Positions 23,523 through 33,546 of a DNA stretch of 44,088 nt are shown piece by piece; position 1 is the first letter of the stretch, and each line of letters opens with the position of its first letter. This DNA is from Selenomonadaceae bacterium (GTDB lineage: Bacteria > Bacillota > Negativicutes > Selenomonadales > Selenomonadaceae), in assembly GCA_017412925.1 (NCBI GenBank), contig JAFPVP010000033.1, positions 1-44,088 on the forward strand, read 5' to 3'. The notes below the pieces were generated by a model that was not told the origin of the DNA, made no database searches, and worked only from the letters and a program-made list of their open reading frames with translations. A program made the translations under genes and the position numbers.

Positions 23523-26138
23523 TTAAAGTTCGGAGAGAATATTTTTTGCGGCATCAAACATTTTAGGGACGCCGTCGGGATTTTTGCCGCCGGCTTGCGC
23601 CATATCGGGACGACCGCCGCCGCCGCCGCCAACCAATTTAGAAATTTCCTTAACGATTTTTCCTGCGTGGACGCCCGCCGCACAGGCTTTTTTATCCGCC
23701 TTGACGACCAACGAAACTTTGCCGTCATTTATCGCCGCCAATACGATTACGCCGCCGTCAAGTCTGTCAATAAGAAAATCTGCCATGCCGCGCAGATCAT
23801 CGGGAGTTTTTGCTTGCACGACGCCTTTAACATACTTCAACGCGCCGATTTCTTCCACGCCGACCAAAAGTTTCTGCGCTTCCGCACGTTCTTTGAGTTT
23901 TTGCAGTTCGTCGAGCTGTTTGCGCATGGATTTATCTTCTGAAACCATTTTTTCAACCTGCGCGGGCAAATCTTCTGCGCGGACTTTCAAAATAGCGGAA
24001 ACTTGATTCAAAAGTTCTGCTTGATGAGTGGCATCTTTAATCGCCGCGCGTCCCGTGACCGCTTCGATACGACGAACACCCGCCGCAATGCCGCCTTCGC
24101 TGATAATTTTAAATCTGCCAATCTGCCCGACGTTTTTGACGTGCGAACCACCGCATAATTCGCAACTGAAGTCTTCCACGCTGACGACGCGGACAATGTC
24201 GCCGTATTTTTCGCCGAACAGAGCCATCGCACCCAATTTTTTTGCCTCATCAAGCGGCATTTGCTTAATTTCAACGTCGATTGCCTTTAAAATCTCCTCA
24301 TTTACCAATTCTTCCACGTCTGCGAGCTGTTGAGGCGTCACCGGCTCAAAATTTGAGAAGTCAAAGCGCAATCTTTCCGGCGTAACCAGAGAACCTGCCT
24401 GATTTACTTGCTTTCCGACGACTTTTTTAAGCGCGGCTTGCAATAAATGCGTCGCCGTATGATTCCGAGCAGAGGAAAGCTTTTTATCGCGGTCGATTTT
24501 AATTTCAACGGCGTCGCCAACCTTAATTTGCCCCTCTTCAACGTATGATTCATGATAAATCGTGCCGTCGGGCAATTTTTTTGCGTTTGAAACTTTAATT
24601 TTGCCCAATTCGCCGATTAAATAGCCCTCGTCGCCAACTTGACCGCCGCCCTCCGCGTAAAACGGCGTGCTTTCTAAAATAATTCCCGCAGAATCGCCGT
24701 CGTGAAGCTCTTCAACAAGTTTTCCGTCCTTCCACAGCACAAAAACTTTCGACGCAGTGCAATTTTCGTCGTGTTTAAGGTGTTCGGTGTCGACATTGAG
24801 CAAATCCGGCACGTCAAGGCGTTCATTTGCGGCACGAGCGGCACGAGCACGTTGTCTTTGCGCTTCCATCGCCGAATCAAAACCTTTTTTGTCCGGCGCA
24901 AGATTATTTTCCGCCAAAATCTCTTCCGTAAGCTCAAACGGGAATCCAAAGGTGTCGTAAAGCTTGAAACAAATTTCTCCGTCAAGTTCGGACTTATTTT
25001 GAGCTTTTGCGGCGGAAATTTCTTGCGTCAAGACCTCCATGCCCTGCGCAAGCGTCGCGGCGAATCTATCTTCCTCCAAACGCACAACTTTTTTAATGTA
25101 AGCAACGTTGCGGGCGAGTTCTTCAAAATCGGGCATGTCAGAATAAATTTTAGCAACAGAATCAATCGCGCCCTCTAAAAATGCGTCCTTAATCCCCAAC
25201 ATGCGCCCATGACGAATCGCACGCCGCAAAATTCTGCGCAAAACGTAACCGCGACCCTCATTCGACGGCAAAATTTTATCCATAATCATAAATGACATCG
25301 AACGAGCATGGTCGGCGATAACTTTCATCGAAATATCCGATTTTTCGCCCGCGCCGTACTTAATTCCGCTGATTTTCTCGACGTATTCAATTATCGGGAA
25401 AAGTAAATCGGTCTCGAAGTTGGAATTTTTCTGCTGAAGGACGCTTGCAAGACGCTCAAGCCCGCAACCCGTATCAATATTTTTATGTTCGAGCGGTTTG
25501 TATTCGCCGTCCTCGGTTTTGTCGAATTGCGTAAAGACGAGGTTCCAAATTTCCAAAAATCTGTCGCAATCACAGCCTGGAGCGCAAGTTTCTTTGCCAC
25601 AGCCGCGTTCTTCGCCTAAATCAATGTAAATTTCGCTGTCGGGACCGCAAGGACCAGGGCCAATCTCCCAGAAATTATCATCAAGGCGCACGATATGTTC
25701 AGGATTAAGTCCCGGTTGCTTGAGCCAAATCTGTTCTGCCTCGTCATCGTTAGGATAAATCGATACCCAAAGCTTTTCTCGCGGCAATTCGCACACTTCC
25801 GTTAAAAATTCCCACGCCCAAGGTATCGCGTCCGCTTTGAAGTAGTCGCCGAATGAAAAATTCCCCAGCATCATGAACGCTGTATGGTGCCGCGCAGTCC
25901 GTCCAACGTTTTCTATGTCGCCCGTGCGCACGCAACGCTGATTTGTCGTCACGCGCGGGCACGGCGGCTTCAATTTCCCTGTAAAAAACGGTTTTAGCGG
26001 TGCCATTCCCGCACCAATCATTAAAAGCGTCGGATCGTTCTCCGGTATCAGCGAAAAACTCGGCATTGCCAAATGTCCTTTGCTCTCGAAAAATTTCAAG
26101 AACGCTTCCGCTGTTTCTTTGCCTGTCATGTATTTCAA
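23523..26138 (-). CDS. alaS: Alanyl-tRNA synthetase
   Basis: An 871-residue enzyme that charges tRNA-Ala. The class II core occupies the first ~450 residues. The editing domain shows HTATHLLQAAL near residue 556 and the zinc motif CELCGGSH near 657. A C-terminal coiled coil and DHHA1-type region (GGGGGGRPDMAQAGG) completes the usual length. The start is TTG 26136-26138 because GGGAGGC lies 6 bases upstream; ATG three codons later is too far from it. Neighbouring rqcH also deals with tRNA-Ala, but the two are 8 kb apart on opposite strands. Confidence 0.97.
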   Translation of the reverse strand: MKYMTGKETAEAFLKFFESKGHLAMPSFSLIPENDPTLLMIGAGMAPLKPFFTGKLKPPCPRVTTNQRCVRTGDIENVGRTARHHTAFMMLGNFSFGDYFKADAIPWAWEFLTEVCELPREKLWVSIYPNDDEAEQIWLKQPGLNPEHIVRLDDNFWEIGPGPCGPDSEIYIDLGEERGCGKETCAPGCDCDRFLEIWNLVFTQFDKTEDGEYKPLEHKNIDTGCGLERLASVLQQKNSNFETDLLFPIIEYVEKISGIKYGAGEKSDISMKVIADHARSMSFMIMDKILPSNEGRGYVLRRILRRAIRHGRMLGIKDAFLEGAIDSVAKIYSDMPDFEELARNVAYIKKVVRLEEDRFAATLAQGMEVLTQEISAAKAQNKSELDGEICFKLYDTFGFPFELTEEILAENNLAPDKKGFDSAMEAQRQRARAARAANERLDVPDLLNVDTEHLKHDENCTASKVFVLWKDGKLVEELHDGDSAGIILESTPFYAEGGGQVGDEGYLIGELGKIKVSNAKKLPDGTIYHESYVEEGQIKVGDAVEIKIDRDKKLSSARNHTATHLLQAALKKVVGKQVNQAGSLVTPERLRFDFSNFEPVTPQQLADVEELVNEEILKAIDVEIKQMPLDEAKKLGAMALFGEKYGDIVRVVSVEDFSCELCGGSHVKNVGQIGRFKIISEGGIAAGVRRIEAVTGRAAIKDATHQAELLNQVSAILKVRAEDLPAQVEKMVSEDKSMRKQLDELQKLKERAEAQKLLVGVEEIGALKYVKGVVQAKTPDDLRGMADFLIDRLDGGVIVLAAINDGKVSLVVKADKKACAAGVHAGKIVKEISKLVGGGGGGRPDMAQAGGKNPDGVPKMFDAAKNILSEL

Positions 26139-26170
26139 ATTATCTGCCTCCCAAAATTCTTTGCCCGCGA

Positions 26171-26199
26171 ATTATAGCACACTTTCCAAATAAAAATAA
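26171..26199 (-). promoter_or_regulatory. Promoter of alaS
   Basis: On the minus strand a perfect -10 TATAAT (26171-26176) is preceded by TGC, an extended -10. The -35 region is A/T-rich and weak. The leader to the start codon is only about 30 bases, so there is no room for a T-box. The rest of 26139-26299 holds no clear promoter for the divergent gene, only a poor candidate around 26245-26275. Confidence 0.65.
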
Positions 26200-26299
26200 A
26201 GTAGTAATCGATAATCCGCGAAGTTTCTGCAGGGATTTATTTTTTTGCGTTGAATAGTTGAAAAAAATTTTAGATGTGCGCTGAGGGGAGCGGGTAGTA

Positions 26300-27598
26300 T
26301 TGAAAGCAGAAGGGATCATGCCGACAATCGGCAGCAAATTTGACCAGCTGACAGGGCTTTATAATCGCGAATCTTTTTATCGGGAGGCGACGTTGCTGTT
26401 GGGGGCGCGCTACGATGTAAAATATTGTATCGTTTGCATGGATATAAGTTGCTTTAAAATCATCAACGACTTATTCCACGTCGACACGGGCAATTTAATT
26501 TTGCGTGCGGCGGCGGATTATTTTAAAGCGACGCTCAATCCGCGAACCTCCATAAGTTGCCGCGCCGAAGCCGACCATTTTATTTTGTGCGTGCCCGCCG
26601 AAGAACTTAAAATCGACCAGATTATCAAGGAACTTGACGAGCGAATTCAATCCCTCCATATCAGCCACAACATTTTATTTTTTGCGGGCGTTTATCCAGT
26701 CGAAAATACCCGCTTGCCGATAGACCAGATGTGCGACCGCGCGGGCATGGCTCTGCGCCGAATCAAGGGTAACTACGTGACCCGCTACGCCTACTACGAT
26801 GCAAAAATGCGCGAGCAGATGATTGAAGAGCAGCTGATAACCGGCAACATGGAAGCCGCGCTCATGGAGAATCAGTTCACGATTTATCTTCAGCCGATTT
26901 ACGACCCGCATAAAAATATCATCAACAGTGCCGAAGCCTTGGTGCGTTGGTTCCACCCCGTGCACGGCATGGTTTCGCCGGGGAAATTTATTCCCGTCTT
27001 TGAACGCAACGGCTTTATCGTGCGCCTTGACCGTTTTGTTTGGGAGGAAGCTTGTCGCCTTCAGCGCAAACGCCTGGACGAGGGCAAGCACGTCGTCCCA
27101 ATCTCCGTGAACTTATCGCGCTTGAATTTCTACAGCTTAGACCTGCCCGAATTTTTAGCGACATTGCTTGAAAAGTACGAGTTGGAGCCTTGGATGCTCA
27201 AGCTGGAAGTGACCGAGAGCGCGTACACAGATAACCAACTGCAACTTTTGGATATGATTTCCACGTTCAGGGAGCTGGGCTTTTCAATTTTAATGGACGA
27301 CTTCGGGTCGGGCTATTCGTCGCTGAACATGCTAAAGGACATGCCGCTCGACACGCTCAAAGTCGACATGGCGTTTATCCGCGAATTGGAAAAGTCAAGG
27401 CGCGTGGCGATAATCTTAAAATTTATCGTCGAACTGGCGGAGGAGTTAGGAATGAGCGTCGTGGTTGAAGGCGTGGAAACTCAAGCGCAACTTGACTACG
27501 TGGCGAGCTTGGGCGACGTGGCGATTCAAGGCTACTTCTTTTCGCGCCCGCTACCGATAGCCGATTACGAAAAACTTTTGGATAAATATAATTCTTAA
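26300..27598 (+). CDS. EAL-domain c-di-GMP phosphodiesterase with degenerate GGDEF
   Basis: A 432-residue cytoplasmic protein. Residues about 8-160 form a GGDEF-like domain whose active motif reads EADHF, so diguanylate cyclase activity is unlikely. Residues about 175-430 form an EAL domain with SAEALVRW, EVTES, DDFGSGYSS, TLKVDMAFI, VEGVETQAQ and QGYFFSRPL, so phosphodiesterase activity is expected. There is no obvious sensor or membrane part. Start: TTG 26300 with GAGGGGAG about 9 bases upstream, or ATG 26318 with a closer, poorer site. It may lower c-di-GMP and so influence surface or motility traits. Confidence 0.92.
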   Translation: MKAEGIMPTIGSKFDQLTGLYNRESFYREATLLLGARYDVKYCIVCMDISCFKIINDLFHVDTGNLILRAAADYFKATLNPRTSISCRAEADHFILCVPAEELKIDQIIKELDERIQSLHISHNILFFAGVYPVENTRLPIDQMCDRAGMALRRIKGNYVTRYAYYDAKMREQMIEEQLITGNMEAALMENQFTIYLQPIYDPHKNIINSAEALVRWFHPVHGMVSPGKFIPVFERNGFIVRLDRFVWEEACRLQRKRLDEGKHVVPISVNLSRLNFYSLDLPEFLATLLEKYELEPWMLKLEVTESAYTDNQLQLLDMISTFRELGFSILMDDFGSGYSSLNMLKDMPLDTLKVDMAFIRELEKSRRVAIILKFIVELAEELGMSVVVEGVETQAQLDYVASLGDVAIQGYFFSRPLPIADYEKLLDKYNS

Positions 27599-27613
27599 TG
27601 GAGGTTGATTGTT

Positions 27614-28282
27614 ATGCCGTCAATTAAAAGGGAAGACGCCGTTTGGACGGTGCGCAACAACAAGGGCAACGAGCTCAAAGTTACCGATAAGGGTGCGCGT
27701 GCCGTGTCGATGCGTTTCCGCGACAAAGATTTTAAAAATCAATTTCTGCTCAAGGAAAGCAAACTTCTTGTCGACGGCGGAGAAAATTTCGCCGAGGACG
27801 CCTGGCAAGTTGAAGAACTTTTCGAGGGCGTCAAGTTTACGGCTGAGCAGGGCGGCAAGTCGGCGAGCGTTCTCTACAGCATTTCCAATGACAACGAAAT
27901 CAGCATCAAATACGAGGGCAGCGGCGTCGAGGATATTTCTGCGGAGCTGATTTTCGCGTTGCCCGATGTCGACTTCAGAGCCTGTCAGAAGGGCGCGGAT
28001 TGGGAAAAAATTTCCGCTGAAAAAAATTATCCCGTGACCGAGCCCGCCGAAGTCATGATGGAAATTGGCATGTTCGGCTACGACCCTGGCTGCCCGATTG
28101 ATTATCTGGAAGCGGGCTTGAAAAACGCGGCGAATATTTTTTGCGCGGAGAAAAGCATTGACATTATCGTTTACGCGACGCAAGATAAAATTCACGTGCG
28201 GGCGGTCGAGGGCGGCTTTGCAATTAAGACGAGCGGCGCGGCTTCCGGTCAGACGGTTTACATGCTCAAGAACAGAAAATAA
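27614..28282 (+). CDS. Aldose 1-epimerase-like beta-sandwich protein (tentative)
   Basis: A 222-residue protein. Its N-terminus (WTVRNNKGNELKVTDKGARA) and SVLYSISNDNEISIKYEGSG resemble galactose-mutarotase-like domains, but it is shorter than the usual ~300-350 residues and I see no certain catalytic His. It may bind a sugar without epimerising it. ATG 27614 is chosen as GGAGG stands about 9 bases upstream; TTG 27605 is too near the site. It is 15 bases behind the EAL gene and 15 before sucC, so likely in one operon. Confidence 0.6.
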   Translation: MPSIKREDAVWTVRNNKGNELKVTDKGARAVSMRFRDKDFKNQFLLKESKLLVDGGENFAEDAWQVEELFEGVKFTAEQGGKSASVLYSISNDNEISIKYEGSGVEDISAELIFALPDVDFRACQKGADWEKISAEKNYPVTEPAEVMMEIGMFGYDPGCPIDYLEAGLKNAANIFCAEKSIDIIVYATQDKIHVRAVEGGFAIKTSGAASGQTVYMLKNRK

Positions 28283-28297
28283 CTTGGAGGCGATATT

Positions 28298-29485
28298 TTG
28301 AATATTCACGAGTATCAAAGCAAGGCGATTCTGCGCGGCTACGGCGTCAACGTTCCCGACGGCGGCGCGGCATTCACGGTGGAGGAGGCAGTCAAACAGG
28401 CGCAAGCTCTCGGCGCGGACGTGACTGTTGTCAAGGCGCAAATTCACGCGGGCGGGCGCGGCAAAGCTGGCGGCGTCAAACTCGCGCACAACTTGCAGGA
28501 AGTCCGTCAATATGCCGAAGAACTTTTGGGCAAGACGCTTGTCACTCACCAGACCGGTCCCGAAGGCAAAGTTGTTAAGCGGCTCCTGATTGAGTCCGGC
28601 TCCAACATCAAAAAAGAATATTATCTTAGCTTTGTCGTCGACAGGGCAACGGCTCGCGTTGTGATGATGGGTTCGGAAGAAGGCGGCGTTGAAATTGAGA
28701 AAGTTGCCGTCGAGACGCCCGAAAAAATTTTTAAGGAATTCATCGACCCAGCTATCGGGCTTGCGCCTTTCCAAGCGACGCGCATGGCTTACAAGATGAA
28801 TTTCCCAAAAGAAATTATCCGCAAAGTTACTAAGCTCATGATTAATTTGCACCGCGCCTTCGTCAAGAAAGATTGCTCGCTTGCTGAAATTAATCCGCTG
28901 GTTGTCACGCAGGAGAATGACGTTATCGCGCTCGACGCCAAATTGAACTTCGACGACAGCGCGCTTTATCGCCACCCCGATATTGAATCCATGCGCGACG
29001 AGACCGAAGAAGACCCGAAGGAACTTCACGCGGCGAAACTCGGCTTGAACTATGTAAATCTCGGCGGCGACGTGGCTTGCATGGTAAACGGCGCGGGCTT
29101 GGCTATGGCGACCGTCGATATACTTAAACACTTCGGCGGCGAACCTGCCAATTTCCTTGACGTGGGCGGCGACTCCACACCCGAAAAAATTGCCGAGGCG
29201 TTCAAGATTATGTTGGAAGGCGGGCAGTCTAAAGGAATTTTCGTCAACATTTTCGGCGGCATTAACAAATGCGATCTCGTGGCTCAAGGTATCGTCGACG
29301 CGGCGAAAATTATTTCCAGCGACGGCAAGTCAATTCCCGTGCCCGTCGTCGTCCGCCTTGAAGGCACAAACGTCGAACGCGGTCGCCAAATTTTAAAAGA
29401 CTCGCCGATTGCCAACGTCATCATGGCTGAAACTATGGAGGGCGGCGCGGAAGAAATTGTCCGCCTCGTCAGGCAAGCCTCGTAA
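28298..29485 (+). CDS. sucC: Succinyl-CoA synthetase (ADP-forming), beta subunit
   Basis: A 395-residue SucC. The ATP-grasp domain starts [17 protein letters not shown] and contains [18 protein letters not shown]; the C-terminal part has [17 protein letters not shown] and [17 protein letters not shown]. The enzyme converts succinyl-CoA, ADP and phosphate to succinate, CoA and ATP, together with SucD. TTG 28298 is preceded by TTGGAGG. It ends in a terminator, and no sucD follows or precedes in the window, although the two usually sit together. The alpha subunit must lie elsewhere or have been lost. Confidence 0.95.
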   Translation: MNIHEYQSKAILRGYGVNVPDGGAAFTVEEAVKQAQALGADVTVVKAQIHAGGRGKAGGVKLAHNLQEVRQYAEELLGKTLVTHQTGPEGKVVKRLLIESGSNIKKEYYLSFVVDRATARVVMMGSEEGGVEIEKVAVETPEKIFKEFIDPAIGLAPFQATRMAYKMNFPKEIIRKVTKLMINLHRAFVKKDCSLAEINPLVVTQENDVIALDAKLNFDDSALYRHPDIESMRDETEEDPKELHAAKLGLNYVNLGGDVACMVNGAGLAMATVDILKHFGGEPANFLDVGGDSTPEKIAEAFKIMLEGGQSKGIFVNIFGGINKCDLVAQGIVDAAKIISSDGKSIPVPVVVRLEGTNVERGRQILKDSPIANVIMAETMEGGAEEIVRLVRQAS

Positions 29486-29519
29486 ATTTTCCGACAAGAA
29501 AATTTTCCATAAAATAAAG

Positions 29520-29548
29520 TGCCCTCCTGTTCGGAGGGTAAATTTTTT
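29520..29548 (+). terminator. Terminator of sucC
   Basis: An 8-bp stem around CCCTCC / GGAGGG with a TGTTC loop is followed by AA and six T. It lies 35 bases after the sucC stop and closes that operon. Confidence 0.75.
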
Positions 29549-29566
29549 GAATAAGCAATCAGGAAG

Positions 29567-29887
29567 GGGTTTAATAGCGTCGAGGAAAGCCGCGCAAATG
29601 TCAGTTATGTGTTTGCGGGATTGAGAGCGTAGGAATAGTGATACGCGCCGCATTTCCGCTACAATCGCCGCACTCACAATATCAAATTCGCCGACGGGCA
29701 GGGCTTTGATTCAGTTTAGACCGACGACTAAATCAAATACTCAATCGGCAGAAGCGACAATTCATTTCGCCTCAATTATTTTATCAGCGGCATTACAGCA
29801 ACCGTTGGAACGGGTTTAATTCCGCTTGTTTCGCCGACTGCAGAGTCCGCTCTTCTAGTTCACGAAACAAACTCCGAATTATTGTAG
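29567..29887 (+). pseudogene. Scar of phage-gene fragments between sucC and recG
   Basis: Three open pieces in plus-strand frames look like real protein but are short and broken. 29567-29629 encodes SVEESRANVSYVFAGLRA then TAG, a pattern seen in large phage polyvalent proteins. 29656-29718 encodes RYNRRTHNIKFADGQGFDSV then TAG. 29755-29887 encodes a hydrophobic ITATVGTGLIPLVSP stretch. The middle piece belongs to a 111-base block that also occurs in the decayed prophage at 43349-43459. So this region is a deleted and mutated copy of a phage gene end. No sucD remnant is recognisable. The rest of 29549-29940 holds nothing else I can name. Confidence 0.6.
29653..29763 (+). repeat. Dispersed 111-base repeat, copy A
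   Basis: Matches 43349-43459 with no gap and three differences, all C/T exchanges. One of them turns CAG into TAG in this copy. Both copies encode the C-terminal part of the same phage-like protein, followed in both by a TAA at the same place. Confidence 0.92.
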
Positions 29888-29911
29888 CACTAAATGCGAG
29901 ACTTTTAACAA

Positions 29912-29942
29912 AAAAATTATCCCCCAAAGCGGGGGATTTTTT
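29912..29942 (-). terminator. Terminator of recG
   Basis: A stem ATCCCCC / GGGGGAT with an AAAGC loop, flanked by an A-run on one side and a T-run on the other, can work in both directions. It lies right after the recG stop on the minus strand. Confidence 0.8.
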
Positions 29943-32025
29943 AGTTTGCGGTAATTTGGCTGAACTTGTCGCCGTAAGCCAGCGCAAGATTTTCCCTAAG
30001 GCTCGCGAAGTAGTTCAGATTATCGTCGTCGGTTATGAATTTCTCAGCAGCGTCGCGGGCTTGTAATAAAATTTCCACGTCGCGGAACACGTCGGCTATT
30101 TTAAGGTCGGGCAAGCCGTGTTGCGCCTCGCCGAAAAATTGACCCGGACCTCTAAGTTTCAAATCTTCCTCGGCAAGCTTGAAGCCGTCGTTTGTTTTCT
30201 CCAAAATTTCAAGCCGCGCCTTGGCAACGTTCGCCTTGCTGTCAGAAATTAAAATGCAGTAGGATTTCGCCGCGCCGCGCCCGACTCGCCCGCGCAATTG
30301 GTGCAGTTGCGCAAGACCAAATCGCTCCGCGTGCTCAACGACCATCACGCTTGCATTTGGCACGTCGACGCCCACCTCAATCACCGTCGTCGACACCAGC
30401 AATTTCGTTTCGCCGTCGCGGAATTTTTCCATAATCTCATCCTTATCGCGCGGTTTCATTTTGCCGTGGAGCAGGGCGCAGGGTATGTCGTGGAAAATCC
30501 CGTTGCTTAGCATGTCGAAAATTTCTTCCGCCGGTTCAATGTCGGCGAGTTTTTCCGATTCGCTCCGTTCAATCAGCGGGCACACCACGTAAGCTTGACG
30601 CCCCGCTAAAATTTCAGCGCGGACGAATTCATAAATTTTATTGCGGTTGCGCAAACTTTTTGCTTCCGTTTTAATCGGCTTGCGCCCAGGCGGCAATTCC
30701 TTTATCAGCGAAACGTCCAAGTCGCCGTAAACCGTCAAAGTCATGGTGCGCGGGATTGGCGTCGCCGTCATGACGAGCATATCGGGCACGACGTCAGATT
30801 TTTTTTCGAGTGTCGAGCGTTGATTGACGCCGAAACGGTGCTGTTCGTCGGTTACGACCAAGCCGAGCCGCGCGAAGTTGACGCCCTCTTGAATCAGCGC
30901 GTGCGTCCCGATTACTATATCCAGCTCGTGCGCCGAAATTTTTTCGTAGAGTTCTTCCTTTAACTTTTTGGAGCGGGTGACCTTCGCACTTAAAAGCCCG
31001 ACGCGCACGCCCAAATCCGTCAGCAACGCCGAAAATTTTTCGTAATGCTGAATCGCCAAAATCTCCGTCGGTGCCATGAACGCGCCTTGCCAGCCGCTTT
31101 CCACAGTTTTAAGCAATGCCAGCAGTGCCACGACAGTTTTGCCGGAGCCCACGTCGCCCTGAATCAAGCGGCGCATTGGCAATTTGCTTTCCATATCTTT
31201 GACGACTGCGCGGAAAACTTTTTTCTGGTCGCCCGTCAGCTCAAACGGCAACTTCGCCAGCGCGGCTTTTATCAGCGCACCGTTTTTCTTGTGACTTATG
31301 CCGAGCCGCTCGTCCTGCGTTTGCCGCTTTATCAGCATCAACCCGCATTGAATTAAAAATAATTCGTCGAACGCCAGCCGCCGCCTTGCCATGTCGAGTT
31401 CAAAAGCGTCGCGCGGGAAGTGAATCGCCCGCATTGCCGAATCCAGCGGCATCAATCCCTGCGCGGACAAAAGTTCCTGCGGCAAAATTTCTTTCAGCGG
31501 CGGCATTGACGCCAGCAGATTTTTTATCGCCGTGCGCAAAACTTGTTGACTTATCGCGGCAGTCGACGGGTAAATCGGCGTGATTCCCAACTCCGGCTCC
31601 TCGTCCGGCTCAAGTATCGTGAAGCTTTGGATTTGACTTATCGCCAAGCCGTTCCACGAATCATATTTTGCCTTGCCGATAATCAAAAGCCGCATGCCGC
31701 TATGCAACTTCGTCAGCAAATATCTTTGATTAAACCACGTCAGCCGAATCGCGCCGGTCTCGTCTTCCAGCGTCGCGTTGATAATCGTCAAGCCGCGTAC
31801 CTCGCGCGACGTGATGTTATAAATTCTGCCGACAACTAAAACGGTTTCGCCCTCGAAGACGTCAGCGATTTTTGTCAAGTTGCTGTAGTTCTCGTAAGTT
31901 CGCGGGTAATGCGTCAGCAGGTCGTATTTAGTATAAATATTCAACTTCTCAAGAGCTATCGCCCGCCGTTCGCCGACGCCCTTAACGTACATAACATCAT
32001 CAGTCAATCTAAATTCAAAACTCAC
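29941..32025 (-). CDS. recG: ATP-dependent DNA helicase RecG
   Basis: A 694-residue RecG, which reverses stalled replication forks and branch-migrates Holliday junctions. The N-terminal wedge (OB) domain occupies about residues 1-160. The helicase part has Walker [16 protein letters not shown], the DEQH box ([10 protein letters not shown]), TATPIPRT, and QLRGRVGRG. Length is normal. It starts at GTG 32023-32025 with GGAGGG 6 bases upstream and overlaps the ABC ATPase stop by 4 bases, so it is the last gene of the transporter operon. Confidence 0.97.
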   Translation of the reverse strand: MSFEFRLTDDVMYVKGVGERRAIALEKLNIYTKYDLLTHYPRTYENYSNLTKIADVFEGETVLVVGRIYNITSREVRGLTIINATLEDETGAIRLTWFNQRYLLTKLHSGMRLLIIGKAKYDSWNGLAISQIQSFTILEPDEEPELGITPIYPSTAAISQQVLRTAIKNLLASMPPLKEILPQELLSAQGLMPLDSAMRAIHFPRDAFELDMARRRLAFDELFLIQCGLMLIKRQTQDERLGISHKKNGALIKAALAKLPFELTGDQKKVFRAVVKDMESKLPMRRLIQGDVGSGKTVVALLALLKTVESGWQGAFMAPTEILAIQHYEKFSALLTDLGVRVGLLSAKVTRSKKLKEELYEKISAHELDIVIGTHALIQEGVNFARLGLVVTDEQHRFGVNQRSTLEKKSDVVPDMLVMTATPIPRTMTLTVYGDLDVSLIKELPPGRKPIKTEAKSLRNRNKIYEFVRAEILAGRQAYVVCPLIERSESEKLADIEPAEEIFDMLSNGIFHDIPCALLHGKMKPRDKDEIMEKFRDGETKLLVSTTVIEVGVDVPNASVMVVEHAERFGLAQLHQLRGRVGRGAAKSYCILISDSKANVAKARLEILEKTNDGFKLAEEDLKLRGPGQFFGEAQHGLPDLKIADVFRDVEILLQARDAAEKFITDDDNLNYFASLRENLALAYGDKFSQITAN

Positions 32026-32852
32026 AAGTCGCCCTCCGAAATTTTTTCCAAATTATATTTCGCCGCCGAATTTATTTCAAGTTTTTTTATCGGGAAAATA
32101 ATTTCGTCGCCCGCTGCGTTCGTGAAGGTATCGGCTTTGACGCCAAAAACTTCGCTAAGCGTTTGCGCCGTGAGTATTTTTAACGGGTCGCCCGCCGCGA
32201 AAATTTTTTTATCCTTAACAATCAAAACTTCGTCGCTGTAAAGTCGTGCATGATTAATATCGTGCAGAACCATGATAATCGTCGTGGAAAATTTTTTGTT
32301 TACGTCGGCGATAATCTGCATAACGTCGAGTTGGTGCGCTATGTCTAGGTAAGTTGTCGGCTCGTCGAGGAGCAAAATTTTTGGGCGTTGCGCCAGTGTC
32401 ATTGCCAGCCACGCGCGTTGACGTTCGCCGCCAGATAAAGATACTACCTGCCGATTTTCAAAGTCCGTGAGATTTGTAAGTTCGAGGGCATTTTTAATCG
32501 CCGCGTCATCTTCCGCTGAATGTCCGCCGAAAAATTTTCTGTGCGGGAAACGTCCGAACGAAACCAGTTGCCGAACGGTCGTATCTTGTGGGGCGTCGCG
32601 TTCCTGCGGCAGAATCGCCATCACTCGCGATAAATTTTTTCGTCCGAGTGCGCGAATGTCTTGCCCGTCGAGCGTCACTCTTCCCGAAAATTTTTCATTG
32701 AGCAAGCATAGAACTTTTAGCAACGTGGATTTGCCCGCGCCATTTGCCCCTATAATCGCCGTCCGTTTGCCCGAAGCAAATTTATAATTCACGCCGCGCA
32801 GTATCTCCTTGCCGCCAATCGCCACGCCAATATTTTCCGCCGCTAAATTCAT
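32022..32852 (-). CDS. ABC transporter ATP-binding protein (iron-siderophore/cobalamin type)
   Basis: A 276-residue ATPase of the FecE/BtuD/FhuC class. Walker A is [14 protein letters not shown], the signature is [13 protein letters not shown], Walker B is [13 protein letters not shown], and the switch histidine follows in VLHDINHA. It powers uptake through the FecCD-type permease encoded two genes upstream. The start is ATG 32850-32852 with GTGGAG about 8 bases upstream, 4 bases after the DUF554 stop. No substrate-binding protein is seen in the window, so the substrate (siderophore, haem or cobalamin) cannot be told. Confidence 0.92.
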   Translation of the reverse strand: MNLAAENIGVAIGGKEILRGVNYKFASGKRTAIIGANGAGKSTLLKVLCLLNEKFSGRVTLDGQDIRALGRKNLSRVMAILPQERDAPQDTTVRQLVSFGRFPHRKFFGGHSAEDDAAIKNALELTNLTDFENRQVVSLSGGERQRAWLAMTLAQRPKILLLDEPTTYLDIAHQLDVMQIIADVNKKFSTTIIMVLHDINHARLYSDEVLIVKDKKIFAAGDPLKILTAQTLSEVFGVKADTFTNAAGDEIIFPIKKLEINSAAKYNLEKISEGDL

Positions 32853-32856
32853 TTCA

Positions 32857-33546
32857 TCAACTCCACAGGCAAGCGATAACCAATGCGGGCAAAAGATTGG
32901 CGACGCTGATTTTTCTTTCGGGGAAAAGCAGATTGACGCCGACGCCAAAAATTAAAACGTTGCCGACGCCGGAAAGATTGTTGAGCGCAATTTCCGTCAT
33001 GAACGGTTCGAGGAAGCCCGCACAAAAAGTTATCGCGCCTTGAAAAATTCCGACGCTCACGCAAGAAAAAATGCAGCCCTTGCCGAGGCTCGCCGTCATG
33101 ACCAAAATTATAATCGCGTCAAGTGCAGACTTTGCAATTAAAATCGTGGCGTCGCTCAAAAGCCTGTCGTTAATCGCGCCGATAACCGCCATTGCTCCGA
33201 CGCAAACCGTAAGCGACGCGGTGACAAATGCATCGACAAATTTTGTATCGCCTTCGTTGCCGGAATGTGTCCGCAAAAAAATTCCGAGCCGCTCAAATTT
33301 TCCGTCGATGTCGAGAATCGCGCCGATAAGCCCGCCGCCGATTAAACTCGCGATTAAAAGCATGGCGTCCAAATTTTTCAACGCGCCGTCCGCGCCTAGG
33401 AAAATGACCGCCAACGCGCACGCTTCCAACAATGTCCGCTGAATTTTTTCTGTCAAAAATTTCCCGCCGAACAAACCGATTAATCCGCCGAAAAAAATTC
33501 CCGCAACGTTAATCAGCGTGCCCAGCCCCGCAAAGTGAAACTCCAA
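32857..33546 (-). CDS. DUF554 (YqgA-like) membrane protein
   Basis: A 229-residue protein with about seven membrane helices, rich in Gly/Ala and ending in a LIFGVGVNLLFPERKISVAN block. It matches the DUF554 family, predicted inner-membrane transport-like proteins of unknown function. The start is TTG 33544-33546; GAGGAGAG lies about 10 bases before it, inside the end of the permease gene. It sits between permease and ATPase, which is not the usual order of an ABC operon, and may be a helper of metal uptake or an insertion. Confidence 0.85.
   Translation of the reverse strand: MEFHFAGLGTLINVAGIFFGGLIGLFGGKFLTEKIQRTLLEACALAVIFLGADGALKNLDAMLLIASLIGGGLIGAILDIDGKFERLGIFLRTHSGNEGDTKFVDAFVTASLTVCVGAMAVIGAINDRLLSDATILIAKSALDAIIILVMTASLGKGCIFSCVSVGIFQGAITFCAGFLEPFMTEIALNNLSGVGNVLIFGVGVNLLFPERKISVANLLPALVIACLWS

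Noticed and set aside
26139..26299. T-box or other riboswitch in front of alaS
   Set aside because: The extended -10 lies only about 30 bases before the start codon, leaving no room for a leader.
27620..29287. 555-codon minus-strand open frame opposite sucC and the mutarotase-like gene
   Set aside because: It is an antisense shadow. The plus-strand genes are recognisable with ribosome-binding sites; the antisense product matches nothing and is rich in residues expected from reverse codons.
29580..29600. GAGGAAAGCC resembling the 5' conserved part of RNase P RNA
   Set aside because: None of the other conserved blocks follow, and the bases encode a phage-like peptide in frame.
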